Of a DNA stretch of 35,427 nucleotides, positions 1-8,921 are shown one piece after another; the stretch's first letter is position 1; each line of letters starts with the position of its first letter. The position numbers and the translations under genes are program-made. The notes under the pieces are model-generated. The model worked only from the letters and a program-made list of their open reading frames with translations, had not been told where the DNA came from and ran no database searches. Origin of the DNA: G020348185 sp964525045 (GTDB taxonomy: Bacteria > Nitrospirota > Nitrospiria > Nitrospirales > UBA8639); NCBI GenBank assembly GCA_964525045.1, contig CAZGFD010000034.1:1-35427 (forward strand), written 5' to 3'.

Positions 1-140
1 ATGGCAAGAAATTCGTATTAATACCCATTGACATTAATCACAGTTGCTCACCCGGACCCTAGTCCTTTCTCTAAGGAACGGAACAATTTAGTTGGTTGAC
101 GGCAAAATTGGAGTTAAATGCGGCGCAAGGGGATGGGAGT
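1..140. other. Intergenic stretch downstream of metG
   Basis: No gene is evident. The stretch lies beyond the metG stop codon. It holds a weak GGAC-CCTA-GTCC hairpin at about 54-65, followed on the plus strand by a short T-rich run, but nothing convincing as a terminator for metG, which reads the other way. Confidence 0.4.
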
Positions 141-2153
141 TTATTTAACCTTTTCTCCTATCGCGACTTCTTCCGAAAGCGTCACAAGCGCTTTGACTTC
201 TTGGTCCCCGGAGGCCAGGACCATTCCTTGAGATTCGACTCCCATGAGTTTCGCTGGCTTTAAGTTTGCCACGACCACGATGAGTTGTCCGATTAACGAT
301 TCTGGGTCGTATTTTTTTCCAATGCCAGCCACGATTTGACGTTGGCTATCACCAAGATCCACCTGGAGTTTTAGCAGTTTTTGTGATTTGGGAACCCGCT
401 CCGCAGCCAATACCTTGCCTACTTTGAGCTGAATTTTTTGAAAGTCTTCAATGGTAATCTGGGAATTTTGGGGTAGGGTGGATGAAGTCATACCCGATGC
501 AGGCCCTGGTTGTATCGACGCTTGGGTTTTTTCCACTTCCTTCCCCTCTCCTGTTAATTGAACCTTGCTATCCTCCATACCCTTCATAGTTTCCTTGGCA
601 TGGGCCTTTATGTCAAGACGAGGAAACAGCGGCTCCCCTTTCTTTATTTGAGTGCCCGGGGAGACCATTCCCCACTTCAAATTTTCAAAAAATCGGAATG
701 TCGAAAAAGACATTTGGAGCCCTAGTTGATTTTTCATTTCCTCCGCCTTAATGGGAAGGAACGGATAGAGGGTGGCGCAAAGAAACCCGGGAATCTGCGA
801 CATGTTAAATAACACGGTGTGAAGGCGAGCCGTTTCCTCAGGTTTTTTGGCTAGAGTCCATGGGGCGGTTTTATCGATATATTGGTTAGTTAATTGTACC
901 AGACTCAGAATCGTTTCAAGGGCTTTACTGAATTCCAAATTCGTCAGGTGATTGTCGACCAATACCGGCAAGGCTTCGGCGGTCTGTTGAAGCCGGCGGT
1001 CAATTTCTTGATCGTTTGTCGTTTGCGGAGTTGGAACAAGGCCATCGGTATATCGTTCTAACATGGCCAGGGATCGGTTCAAAAGATTTCCTAAATCATT
1101 TGCCAGTTCCGCATTGTATCGATTGACGAACGCCTCCTCACTAAAGTCACCATCCTGTCCGAATGGGACTTCTCGAAGGAGAAAAAAACGAAATCCGTCG
1201 GATCCTTGATATTTATCCACCATGGCGTATGGATCAACCACATTACCCCGGCTTTTGGACATTTTTTCACCATTGACGGTCCACCATCCATGGGCAAAAA
1301 TTGTCTGAGGAAGGGGAAGGTCCATGGCCATGAGCATAGTGGACCAATACACGGCGTGGGTGGTGAGAATGTCTTTGCCGACGAGGTGAAGTGAAGCCGG
1401 CCAATACCGATCAAATGCCGGTTGGGCAGGAAGAAATTCGATCCCTGAGATGTAGTTCACCAACGCATCGAACCATACGTAGGTGACATAGTCCGGATCG
1501 AACGGAAGTTCAATGCCCCAGGACAAGCGGGATTTGGGACGCGAAATGGATAGGTCTTCAAGGGGTTTTTGAAGAAATCCCAGGACTTCATTTTTCCGGG
1601 ATTCTGGTTTAATGAAATTGGGGTGACTGTGAATGTGAGCTTGGAGGCGATCCTGAAACTGGCTCATTCTGAAGAAATAGTTGCTTTCGCTCAGTTCCTC
1701 CACCGGACGCTTGCAGTCTGGGCACAGCCCGGCTTCGACATCTTTTTCCGTCCAGAAACGTTCATCGTAGGTGCAATACCAGCCAGTGTATTCGGCTCGG
1801 TATATCAGGTCCTTGTCCAAAAGACCTTGAAGGCATCGTTGGACAACCGATTGGTGTGGGGGATCAGTTGTTCGTATGAACCCGTCATTGGAAATGTTCA
1901 ATTTTTCCCACAGGTTTTTAAACTGGGGTGTAAGCCGATCACAATGGGTTTGGGGATCAATACCAGCTTTGGCAGCAGCCTGTTGAACCTTTTGCCCGTG
2001 TTCGTCCAATCCCGTCAGGAAAAAGACATCCTGCCCGGAGAGACGATGAAAACGAGCCAGAACATCAGCAGCAATAGTGGTATAGGCGTGACCAATGTGC
2101 GGTACATCATTGACATAATAAATTGGAGTGGTGACATAAAAGGGTTTAGGCAT
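141..2153 (-). CDS. metG: Methionyl-tRNA synthetase with C-terminal tRNA-binding domain
   Basis: This cytoplasmic enzyme charges tRNA(Met) with methionine using ATP. It has 670 residues, the usual length for the long form. The class I signatures are clear: PHIGH at residues 18-22 and KMSKS at 297-301, inside the typical GEKMSKSRGNVVDP context. The zinc knuckle insert shows C127, C144 and C147. The position where a fourth Cys is often found, in CTYD, is Asp, so metal binding may be reduced or use another ligand. A linker rich in charged residues (about 510-565) leads to an EMAP/Trbp-like OB-fold tRNA-binding domain (about 570-668, with LKVGKV and VANLKPAKLMGVES). The gene follows tmk and holB on the same strand but is separated from holB by 395 bp of repeat-bearing DNA, so it probably has its own promoter. 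Confidence 0.97.
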   Translation of the reverse strand: MPKPFYVTTPIYYVNDVPHIGHAYTTIAADVLARFHRLSGQDVFFLTGLDEHGQKVQQAAAKAGIDPQTHCDRLTPQFKNLWEKLNISNDGFIRTTDPPHQSVVQRCLQGLLDKDLIYRAEYTGWYCTYDERFWTEKDVEAGLCPDCKRPVEELSESNYFFRMSQFQDRLQAHIHSHPNFIKPESRKNEVLGFLQKPLEDLSISRPKSRLSWGIELPFDPDYVTYVWFDALVNYISGIEFLPAQPAFDRYWPASLHLVGKDILTTHAVYWSTMLMAMDLPLPQTIFAHGWWTVNGEKMSKSRGNVVDPYAMVDKYQGSDGFRFFLLREVPFGQDGDFSEEAFVNRYNAELANDLGNLLNRSLAMLERYTDGLVPTPQTTNDQEIDRRLQQTAEALPVLVDNHLTNLEFSKALETILSLVQLTNQYIDKTAPWTLAKKPEETARLHTVLFNMSQIPGFLCATLYPFLPIKAEEMKNQLGLQMSFSTFRFFENLKWGMVSPGTQIKKGEPLFPRLDIKAHAKETMKGMEDSKVQLTGEGKEVEKTQASIQPGPASGMTSSTLPQNSQITIEDFQKIQLKVGKVLAAERVPKSQKLLKLQVDLGDSQRQIVAGIGKKYDPESLIGQLIVVVANLKPAKLMGVESQGMVLASGDQEVKALVTLSEEVAIGEKVK

Positions 2154-2252
2154 ATTTTTTTGAATCCAGGTTAAAAAGTTCTCACGTCAAAGTGACTCTA
2201 CATCGCTTCAAGACAGGTCAACGGAGAGTAACTCTCTGAGAGTGCCTGAGAG

Positions 2253-2291
2253 AATATCGAATATCCAACAAGGAATCATGAATGTCGAAGT
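2253..2291 (+). repeat. Dispersed intergenic repeat, AATATCGAA family, copy 1
   Basis: This 39-bp stretch begins AATATCGAATATCC and contains AACAAGGAAT. It aligns without gaps to 21837-21875 with about 29 of 39 positions identical. Confidence 0.6.
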
Positions 2292-2401
2292 AAAAAGGGA
2301 CTTGTCAGTCAACGAACAACCGATTCCTGAATGCATGAAGACGATTGCTACCTACAGTCTTGGTAAATTGCATTCCCAGAGAAAGAGAACTCTTTCCACA
2401 C

Positions 2402-2438
2402 TTCATGATTCGATATTCATTATTCGACATTCGATATT
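2402..2438 (-). repeat. Dispersed intergenic repeat, AATATCGAA family, inverted copy
   Basis: Read on the minus strand this begins AATATCGAATGTCGAATAAT. It is the same family as 2253-2291 but inverted, so the two copies could pair across a loop of about 110 bases. A more decayed relative is visible near 19470-19490. Confidence 0.55.
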
Positions 2439-2519
2439 AATTTCAAGACCCCCTGATTTCCCAAACCAATCAGACAGTAGAGAGTTGCATCCTGCGAAAG
2501 CCCAATTCACTACTTTTTT

Positions 2520-2539
2520 AACCTGAAACCTGAAACTTT
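2520..2539 (+). repeat. Dispersed intergenic repeat, GAAACCTGAAAC family
   Basis: The motif AACCTGAAACCTGAAACTTT ends ten bases from the holB stop codon. Related motifs recur at 5247-5266, 8858-8880, 12523-12547, 13386-13404 and 22534-22551. Confidence 0.55.
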
Positions 2540-2548
2540 CACTTGGTC

Positions 2549-3580
2549 TCATCCGACAGGTCCAAGAACGACCTTTCCAGATAGCGCATCGCGCAAGTGG
2601 ACCAAAAACCTTTCGAATCCCAATTGCATGTTGTGGTTGCGGTGAAGGCCAAATTCCAATGATTGGAGTTCATCAAGCACGTTCAACAACGCGACAGGGG
2701 ACGTTCGTTTGGCGATGGTTTGCAATGTTGGAATATCTTCCCGGTACATGACTTCATTCGAGTTACACGTAAGAGTCACCAGGAGGAGATCCCGTAAGAT
2801 GTACCAGAATTCGTTTAGGCCTTTTTGGACTTCATCTGGTTTTGATAGGGCCTCGGCGGTATCGAGTAAAGGCGGTATGGAATCAAGAGAGCCTTCAGAG
2901 AGAAGGGTAAGGTAGTGGTCCTTTCGAGCTCTCGCGTCTTTAATGTCGATTTCTAAAGCTTCTCCGACGCGTCCTCCACTGAGACAGCTGATCAATCGTG
3001 CTTCAGGTTCAGATAAATTTTTCACTTTCATCAGATAGTTTTTTACCTTGGCAGGAGAAGAAGGAGAAAAACGGATTACGAGACACCGAGAGGTAATGGT
3101 TGCCAGTAAGGCTGAAGGCCGGTTCGTCATTAAGAGAAACAGACAGTGATCTGGGGGCTCTTCCAGGGTTTTCAGTAAGGCGTTGGCCGCCCCTACAGTC
3201 AATTGATCCACTTCATCGATCAGGCATATTTTTCTCACTCCGATGAGCGGTCGATAGACAACATGGTGTTCAATTTCCCTCACGCGGTCAATCTTGATTT
3301 GAGGATTTTGTCCTTCAGAGTCTGCATGAATAAAAAGGAAGTCAGGATGTGTTTGACCTTCAATTTGATAGCATGACTTGCAAACGCCGCAAGGGTCGGG
3401 AGTCATTGATTCCCGATACCTATCACAACTGATGGCTTGAGCCATGCGGATAGCCGTCAGTTTTTTCCCAATCGCGTTGTCTCCAACAAAGAGATAGGCA
3501 TGAGCCAAGTGGTTGGATTGAATCGCGCGTTGAAGCCAGCCAATGGGGACGGAGTGACCAATGATATCGGAAAAGGGCAT
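2549..3580 (-). CDS. holB: DNA polymerase III delta-prime subunit
   Basis: This is a clamp-loader subunit that helps load the sliding clamp on primed DNA. It has 343 residues, normal for the family. The AAA+ fold is recognisable from IGH at 7-9, a degenerate P-loop (GDNAIGKK, 33-40), the Walker B-like LIDEVDQL, LLKTLEEPP and the SRC motif (TSRCLVIRF). A zinc-binding set is formed by C52, C64, C67 and C70. RuvB, DnaX and HolB share this AAA+ core, but the degenerate P-loop together with the zinc cysteines and the position next to tmk favour HolB. The start lies 13 bp after the tmk stop, so the two are almost certainly co-transcribed. Confidence 0.93.
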   Translation of the reverse strand: MPFSDIIGHSVPIGWLQRAIQSNHLAHAYLFVGDNAIGKKLTAIRMAQAISCDRYRESMTPDPCGVCKSCYQIEGQTHPDFLFIHADSEGQNPQIKIDRVREIEHHVVYRPLIGVRKICLIDEVDQLTVGAANALLKTLEEPPDHCLFLLMTNRPSALLATITSRCLVIRFSPSSPAKVKNYLMKVKNLSEPEARLISCLSGGRVGEALEIDIKDARARKDHYLTLLSEGSLDSIPPLLDTAEALSKPDEVQKGLNEFWYILRDLLLVTLTCNSNEVMYREDIPTLQTIAKRTSPVALLNVLDELQSLEFGLHRNHNMQLGFERFLVHLRDALSGKVVLGPVG

Positions 3581-3593
3581 GAGCAGGCTAAAA

Positions 3594-4343
3594 TTAGGCA
3601 GTGACGCGCGTTCGATGAGGATGAAAACGGGACCTTCGAAGGGATTTCAGCTTTGATGTGATCAGGGAGTGAGTCGTGGCTGAGACTTCCGTGGTGATGA
3701 TGTCTGGGTTTCTCCGGCCATCAAGAACCGTGATTCGTTGTGAATGGATCTGGGCCAGCGCCAAAAATCCTTTTCGGACCTTATTATGGAAGGAGATGGA
3801 TTCTTTGTCTATCCGGTTTTGCCCTCGAGCCTTCTTTCTACGGGCCAATCCCTGTCTGACGGGGATGTCGATTAAAAACGTAAGATCCGGATTTAGGCAA
3901 TTTGTGGCTAATCCATTGAAAACGATAAGTTTTTCGAGGTCCAATCCCCTCCCATACCCTTGGTAGGCCAATGTGGAATCGGAAAATCGGTCACACAACA
4001 CTACCAAACCCCGAGAAAGTGCTGGAATGATTTTATGGGTGACATGGTGTGCGCGTGATGCGAAAACCAAACCGGCTTCACATGCAGGAGTCAAAGGTTC
4101 ATGAAGGATTGAGGGGGAAGAATCCTTCAGAAGAAGGGCACGGATCTTTTCAGCAAAGGGGGTCCCGCCAGGTTCTCGTGTAACAAGAACCTGATAACCC
4201 TCCTCCCGGAGGAGGAGGGCTAGGCGCTGGCATTGTGTCGTTTTTCCACAACCTTCTATGCCTTCAAAGGTAATGAAGATACCGGGTGTTTTGGCGACGG
4301 GCCGCCTTCCATTTCTTGGTTGAATGATTTTCGTCTTCACCAT
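3594..4343 (-). CDS. tmk: Thymidylate kinase
   Basis: The enzyme phosphorylates dTMP to dTDP with ATP in the cytoplasm, supplying dTTP for replication. Its 249 residues include an N-terminal extension of about 23 residues and a basic C-terminal tail, so it is slightly longer than the usual 205-215. The P-loop is FEGIEGCGKTTQ, the dTMP-binding DRF motif appears as LCDRFSDSTLAYQG, TREPGGTP binds substrate, and the lid is RRKKARGQNRIDKE. A later in-frame start near GIFITFEGIEG cannot be excluded. It is the first gene of a tmk-holB unit. The dTDP-rhamnose genes nearby also draw on dTTP, but that link is metabolic only. Confidence 0.95.
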   Translation of the reverse strand: MVKTKIIQPRNGRRPVAKTPGIFITFEGIEGCGKTTQCQRLALLLREEGYQVLVTREPGGTPFAEKIRALLLKDSSPSILHEPLTPACEAGLVFASRAHHVTHKIIPALSRGLVVLCDRFSDSTLAYQGYGRGLDLEKLIVFNGLATNCLNPDLTFLIDIPVRQGLARRKKARGQNRIDKESISFHNKVRKGFLALAQIHSQRITVLDGRRNPDIITTEVSATTHSLITSKLKSLRRSRFHPHRTRVTA

Positions 4344-4491
4344 CGAATCCTAATCTAAGTCATTGAAAATCGCAAGAAAAGGGTTGCGGGCCCAGAGTAA
4401 TGTTTGTAAGATGACTAACGGAAAACCATGAGCGTCGCCTTGGTTTGAATAATAAAACAGAGGCGGGAGACCCATTCCCCCGAGTGATAAT

Positions 4492-5205
4492 TTGCGAGCT
4501 TCCATAAGACGGTATTTCTTAACAGGATTGCTGGTCATAACCCCTATATGGGGGACTATTCTGGTCCTGAAAACCCTTTTTGTGTCCGTAGACAGCATTG
4601 TGGGAAATGTCTTAGCTGACCTGGTGATCCAGGAATACTATTTCCCTGGCCTTGGTATCTTAGCCTTAGTGCTGCTCATTTTTTTAGCTGGCCTTCTGGC
4701 CACAAACCTGATTGGTAGAAGAATGGTCACACGATGGGAAGAATTTTTGGACCGTGTTCCATTCGTACGAGGAATTTACGCAACTCTCAAATCGGTCATG
4801 GATATTCTTTCTTTTAAACAACGGGAAAAGTATGACAAGGTTGTGATGATCCAATTCCCCAAAAATGGCCATTATTGCCTGGCTTTTGTGACAGGGGAAA
4901 CAAGGGAGGAGATTCAAACTCTTGCTCCTGAACCACTGGTGCATGTCTTTGTGCCGACTTCCCCGAATCCTACATCAGGGTATTTCCTCCTGGTCCCTGA
5001 AAAGGAAATCACGCCCGTGGAGTTGGGAGTGGAAGAAGCCATGAAACTCATTGTCTCTGGCGGTCTCTATTCTCCAGACAAGCCGGCTGGTATCGATAGG
5101 GCAGTAGGCGGGAGAGCCCGAAAATCTGCGACCCCTGAAGTCAAAGTTTCAAATTCCGAATTCCAATTTGAGTCCGAAGTCCAAGGTTTAAAGTCTAAAG
5201 TCTAA
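4492..5205 (+). CDS. DUF502 family inner-membrane protein
   Basis: This 237-residue protein has two predicted membrane segments, about residues 8-30 (FLTGLLVITPIWGTILVL) and 57-80 (GILALVLLIFLAGLLATNLIG). They are followed by a soluble domain with the family-typical FVRGIYATLKSVMDIL and FVPTSPNPTSGYFLLVP motifs. The family is widespread and has no settled biochemical role. The start is TTG, because no ATG precedes the first membrane segment in frame. The last 20 or so residues (from about VSNSEFQFE) are encoded by AAAGTCTAAAGT-type repeat DNA and look like a tail added by read-through into a repeat. The gene is divergent from tmk, with 148 bp between them, and lies about 100 bp upstream of glmU. 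Confidence 0.88.
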   Translation: MRASIRRYFLTGLLVITPIWGTILVLKTLFVSVDSIVGNVLADLVIQEYYFPGLGILALVLLIFLAGLLATNLIGRRMVTRWEEFLDRVPFVRGIYATLKSVMDILSFKQREKYDKVVMIQFPKNGHYCLAFVTGETREEIQTLAPEPLVHVFVPTSPNPTSGYFLLVPEKEITPVELGVEEAMKLIVSGGLYSPDKPAGIDRAVGGRARKSATPEVKVSNSEFQFESEVQGLKSKV

Positions 5206-5246
5206 AGTTAGCATCTAACACCTATCCTGTGGGTTTTGGTGTTTTG

Positions 5247-5266
5247 ACTTGAAACTTTGAACGTTC
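5247..5266 (+). repeat. Dispersed intergenic repeat, GAAAC family
   Basis: The motif ACTTGAAACTTTGAACGTTC lies immediately before an ATG at 5268. That ATG therefore sits at the edge of a repeat, which argues against it as the true glmU start. Confidence 0.5.
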
Positions 5267-5306
5267 AATGCTTGAATTATTACCTTTGATAAAAGGATGT
5301 AGTCTT

Positions 5307-6794
5307 GTGGGTAAAGTTGACGCGGTGGTCCTGGCCGCCGGATTGGGAAAGCGCATGAAATCGCGGCTTCCCAAAATTCTGCACCCGGTAGGGGGGCGTC
5401 CTATGATCTGGTACCTGGCCAGATTGGCCCGGCGAGTGGCTGATTCGACCGTTGCCATTGTCATAGGCCATGGAGCCGAAAAAGTTCGTGCCTATCTCAC
5501 CGGTGAAAAGACGAATCTTGGCCCCTTCTTATTAATTGAACAAACCCAGCTCCGGGGGACGGGGCATGCCGTTCAACAGGCAAGAAAAGCCTTAATTAAA
5601 AACAAGGTTAAGATTGCCGATCAATGTCTCATCCTGAATGGTGATACCCCTTTATTAACGGAAGCCACTGTTCGTGCGTTGTTGGACCGGCATCATAGGG
5701 AAAATGCGACCGTGACGATTTTGACGGCAGTTTTGAATGATCCCAAAGGCTATGGGCGAGTGGTACGCGGGCCAAAGGGCGAAGTTTTAAAGGTGGTAGA
5801 GGATCGGGATGCTTCGAAAGATGAACTGGCGATTGCTGAAGTTAATGTTGGGACCTATGTGGTTGAAAGTTCCTTTCTGATTAAGGCTCTAGAAACTCTC
5901 GCGCCCCACAATACTCAATGTGAGTTGTATTTAACCGATATCATTCACATTGCCGCCAAGCGAAAACTGCCGGTTGTGGCGATGGTGGCTTCCGAAACGA
6001 CCGAAACCATCGGAATCAATGATCGAGAAGATCTTGCTATTGCGGAAAAACACATGCGGCACCGTATTTGCCGAAAATGGATGCAGGCGGGAGTCACGTT
6101 CCTTGATCCTGATCGGACGCGTATTGATGAGGAAGTCATCATCGGTCAGGATACTCTTTTGTACCCGGACATTTCCTTGGAAGGTCAAACCCAACTTGGG
6201 GAATCTTGCATCATTCGTTCTCAAACCCGAATCACGGATAGCACCATAGGAGACCGGGTGGTCATTCAGGATAGTTGTGTTCTGCAGGGAGCCAAAGTTG
6301 AGTCGGAATCTTCGATAGGCCCCTTCGCCCACTTACGCCCTGGTACGCGATTAGGCCCTCAAGCCAAAGTAGGGAATTTTGTTGAGCTGAAACAAACAGA
6401 ATTAGGAAAGGGATCCAAGGCCAGTCATCTGACCTACATGGGAGATGCGGTCATTGGCAAAGATGTGAATATCGGGGCGGGCACCATCACCTGCAATTAT
6501 GACGGATACCAAAAAGAACAAACCATTATTGAAGATCACGTGTTTATTGGCAGTGATACGCAATTAATTGCCCCCGTTCGGATCGGAAAGGGCGCGATCG
6601 TAGCTGCGGGAACGACGGTCACCCAAGATATTCCGCCAAATGCTCTTGGCATTTCCCGCCTCGCACAGGTGAATAAGGAAGGTGCAGCCTCGCGAAGGCG
6701 AGCCTTAAAAAAAGCTCCGGTCTCCTCCTCTGCCCGAGCGAAGAACACTCGACCTCAAACAAAAGGATCAAAAACGAAATCAGCCAGAAAGTAA
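5307..6794 (+). CDS. glmU: Bifunctional UDP-N-acetylglucosamine pyrophosphorylase / glucosamine-1-phosphate acetyltransferase
   Basis: GlmU acetylates glucosamine-1-phosphate and then couples it to UTP to give UDP-GlcNAc, the precursor of peptidoglycan and lipopolysaccharide. The N-terminal pyrophosphorylase domain shows VVLAAGLGKRMKSRLPK, QLRGTGHAVQ and LNGDTPLL. The C-terminal half is a left-handed beta-helix of hexapeptide repeats with NFVELKQTELGKGSKASHLTYMGDA, INIGAGT-like NIGAGTITCNYDG and a lysine-rich tail. I chose the GTG at 5307 because AAAAGGA lies nine bases upstream and the protein then starts five residues before VVLAAG, as in known GlmU. An in-frame ATG at 5268 would add 13 residues encoded next to a repeat. 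The final 40 residues are unusually basic. The pathway partner glmS follows 177 bp downstream. Confidence 0.96.
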   Translation: MGKVDAVVLAAGLGKRMKSRLPKILHPVGGRPMIWYLARLARRVADSTVAIVIGHGAEKVRAYLTGEKTNLGPFLLIEQTQLRGTGHAVQQARKALIKNKVKIADQCLILNGDTPLLTEATVRALLDRHHRENATVTILTAVLNDPKGYGRVVRGPKGEVLKVVEDRDASKDELAIAEVNVGTYVVESSFLIKALETLAPHNTQCELYLTDIIHIAAKRKLPVVAMVASETTETIGINDREDLAIAEKHMRHRICRKWMQAGVTFLDPDRTRIDEEVIIGQDTLLYPDISLEGQTQLGESCIIRSQTRITDSTIGDRVVIQDSCVLQGAKVESESSIGPFAHLRPGTRLGPQAKVGNFVELKQTELGKGSKASHLTYMGDAVIGKDVNIGAGTITCNYDGYQKEQTIIEDHVFIGSDTQLIAPVRIGKGAIVAAGTTVTQDIPPNALGISRLAQVNKEGAASRRRALKKAPVSSSARAKNTRPQTKGSKTKSARK

Positions 6795-6850
6795 ATATCA
6801 ACCATGAGACGGCAAAAGGGTTTGATGGCTTTTTTGGCTATAAGCGTTGT

Positions 6851-6874
6851 GGAGCGACAGGCCTCCTTTTTTTT
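6851..6874 (+). terminator. Possible intrinsic terminator after glmU
   Basis: GGAG and CTCC can pair across CGACAGGC and are followed directly by eight T residues. The stem is only four base pairs, so termination may be weak. It sits 57 bp after the glmU stop and would partly separate glmU from glmS. Confidence 0.4.
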
Positions 6875-6971
6875 CACTTCCTGATTTACATTTTATGATT
6901 ACCTACCAATACACGGTCTGAGGGCCACCCGCTCCCGGCACTCATCCCGGAAGCAACACGAAAATCATTCC

Positions 6972-8801
6972 ATGTGTGGAATCATCGGTTACAATGGGGT
7001 CAATAATGCAACCCCCATTCTTATTGAGGGATTGAAACGCCTTGAATACCGGGGATATGATTCCGCTGGGATCGCCATACTTCACGGTGAGGAATTGGCC
7101 GTCAAGCGCAGCGCCGGTAAGCTCGAAAATCTTGAAAATTTGGTTAAAAATGAGCCCCTGTGCGGAAAAGTCGGAATTGGTCATACTCGATGGGCCACCC
7201 ATGGAAGGCCGTCTGAACAGAATGCTCATCCGCACCGTTCCGGAGATTTGGTCCTAGTTCATAATGGCATCATTGAAAATTACCTATTGCTAAAACATCG
7301 GTTAGAATCGGAAGGCTTTCGGTTTGAATCTGAAACGGATACAGAAGTTATTGCCCATTTATTGGCGTTCTCCATGAAGGCAGGAAAATCGGTTTATGAT
7401 GCGGTTCGGGGCGCAGTGGTTGACCTTCAAGGCAGTTATGCGGTCGCCGTTTTATGCATGTCAGAACCCGAGGTGATTGTGACGGCCAGGTCGGGATGTC
7501 CGCTGGTGATCGGAAAGAATGGAGAGGGGACCTATTTGGCTTCTGACGTCACTCCTTTACTGGTGCACACCCGAGAAGTCATTTTTTTGGAAGATGGAGA
7601 AATTGGTGTTCTGACGCCATCCTCGATCTCGGTCACCGGCATGGATGGGCGCACCATCAATCGCGCTCCGGTCCAAATTGATTGGGATGCGGATGCGGCG
7701 GAAAAAGAAGGCTACCCGCACTTTATGCTGAAAGAAATTCATGAGCAGCCACAGGTTATTATGGATACGCTTGGTGGTCGATATAATTTCGATACGGGTG
7801 AAGCTGATCTCCCCGATCTGGCCATTACGCCGGAGAAACTGAGTCGCGCTGGCCGTATTTGGATTGTGGCGTGCGGAACATCCTGGCATGCCGGGTTGGT
7901 GGGTAAATACCTTTTTGAAGAAATGATCGGCAACCCGGTTCAAGTGGATATTGCTTCAGAATTCCGGTATCGAGAGCCGATGATTCAAGAAAACGATTTA
8001 TTTATTGGGATATCTCAATCGGGGGAAACGGCTGACACCTTAGCGGCGGCTCGAGAGGCGAAACGCCGAGGTGCTGATGTGTTAGCCATTGTGAATGTGG
8101 TCGGAAGCTCTCTCGCCCGTGAGGCCGATGGCGTGATTTATACCCGATGCGGACCAGAAATTAGTGTGGCTTCAACCAAAGCCTTTACCGGACAAATTAT
8201 CGCGATGTATTTGTTAGCCCTTCACTTGGGTCGAGTACGAAAGGTCTTGAATATTGAGGAAGGGCGATGGTGGTTGGATCAGTACATGATGCTCCCCGGT
8301 CGAGTTGAGCATGTTCTCAAACAAGAACCCAATATTGTAACTTCCGCCAAACACTTTTGTGCTAAAAGAAATTTTTTGTATTTGGGACGGGGCATCAATT
8401 ATCCCATTGCTCTGGAAGGCGCTCTGAAGCTTAAAGAAATCTCTTACATTCATGCTGAAGGGTATGCGGCAGGTGAAATGAAACATGGCCCTATCGCCCT
8501 GGTGGATGAAGACATGCCCGTTGTGGTTCTCGCCCCTCGGGACCGGCTGTACGACAAAACCATCAACAATTTGATGGAAGTGCGAGCTCGGAATGCACCA
8601 ATTGTGGCCCTGGCGTCGGAGGGCGACCATGACATTCACCGCGTTGCCGAAGTGGTGTTTCCAATTCCGGATGTTCACCCTCTTCTCACCCCTATTTTGT
8701 TTGCCGTGGCATTACAACTTTTTGCCTACCATATTGCCGTGCTGAGAGGGCTTGATGTTGATCGGCCTCGAAATTTGGCCAAGAGTGTGACGGTTGAGTA
8801 G
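6972..8801 (+). CDS. glmS: Glutamine--fructose-6-phosphate aminotransferase (isomerizing)
   Basis: GlmS converts fructose-6-phosphate and glutamine to glucosamine-6-phosphate, the entry step of amino-sugar synthesis. It has 609 residues, exactly the family size. The mature N-terminus MCGIIGY provides Cys2 as the glutaminase nucleophile, followed by YRGYDSAGI, GHTRWATHG and HNGIIENY. Two SIS domains follow, with ACGTSWHAG, SQSGETADT and ISVASTKAF. The C-terminus ends LAKSVTVE, the canonical tail that closes the sugar site. There is no sign of a glmS ribozyme upstream. It works with glmU just before it. Confidence 0.98.
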   Translation: MCGIIGYNGVNNATPILIEGLKRLEYRGYDSAGIAILHGEELAVKRSAGKLENLENLVKNEPLCGKVGIGHTRWATHGRPSEQNAHPHRSGDLVLVHNGIIENYLLLKHRLESEGFRFESETDTEVIAHLLAFSMKAGKSVYDAVRGAVVDLQGSYAVAVLCMSEPEVIVTARSGCPLVIGKNGEGTYLASDVTPLLVHTREVIFLEDGEIGVLTPSSISVTGMDGRTINRAPVQIDWDADAAEKEGYPHFMLKEIHEQPQVIMDTLGGRYNFDTGEADLPDLAITPEKLSRAGRIWIVACGTSWHAGLVGKYLFEEMIGNPVQVDIASEFRYREPMIQENDLFIGISQSGETADTLAAAREAKRRGADVLAIVNVVGSSLAREADGVIYTRCGPEISVASTKAFTGQIIAMYLLALHLGRVRKVLNIEEGRWWLDQYMMLPGRVEHVLKQEPNIVTSAKHFCAKRNFLYLGRGINYPIALEGALKLKEISYIHAEGYAAGEMKHGPIALVDEDMPVVVLAPRDRLYDKTINNLMEVRARNAPIVALASEGDHDIHRVAEVVFPIPDVHPLLTPILFAVALQLFAYHIAVLRGLDVDRPRNLAKSVTVE

Positions 8802-8857
8802 TCCTCAATGGAACGGGGTATGATTCGATTTCTAAAGATTCAGCCCCTCAAGTCATG

Positions 8858-8880
8858 AACTTGAAACCTGAAACTTGAAT
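8858..8880 (+). repeat. Dispersed intergenic repeat, GAAAC family
   Basis: The motif AACTTGAAACCTGAAACTTG lies in the 120-bp gap between glmS and rfbB and is nearly the same as the copy at 12523-12547. Confidence 0.55.
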
Positions 8881-8921
8881 TTGATTAACTTTTCCGATTT
8901 AGCGAAAAGATCAAGGCCGAC

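Larger units (their letters stand above)
2154..2548. other. 395-bp repeat-bearing gap between holB and metG
   Basis: No credible gene lies here. An open plus-strand frame at 2242-2526 translates into low-complexity, repeat-derived peptide. The gap contains two copies of an AATATCGAA-type repeat in opposite orientation (about 2253-2291 and 2402-2438) and one GAAACCTGAAAC-type repeat next to the holB stop. The metG promoter should lie here, but no clear -35/-10 pair is visible. Confidence 0.6.

Noticed and set aside
2242..2526. 94-residue open frame between metG and holB
   Set aside because: The translation is derived from dispersed repeats (HDSIFIIRHSILI) and has no start signal or family resemblance.
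5268..5306. ATG at 5268 as the glmU start
   Set aside because: It abuts a repeat, has no Shine-Dalgarno site, and adds 13 residues not typical of GlmU; GTG 5307 has AAAAGGA at good spacing.
6795..6971. Possible glmS ribozyme upstream of glmS
   Set aside because: The gap is short and shows no recognisable core of the ribozyme, which is known chiefly from Gram-positive bacteria.
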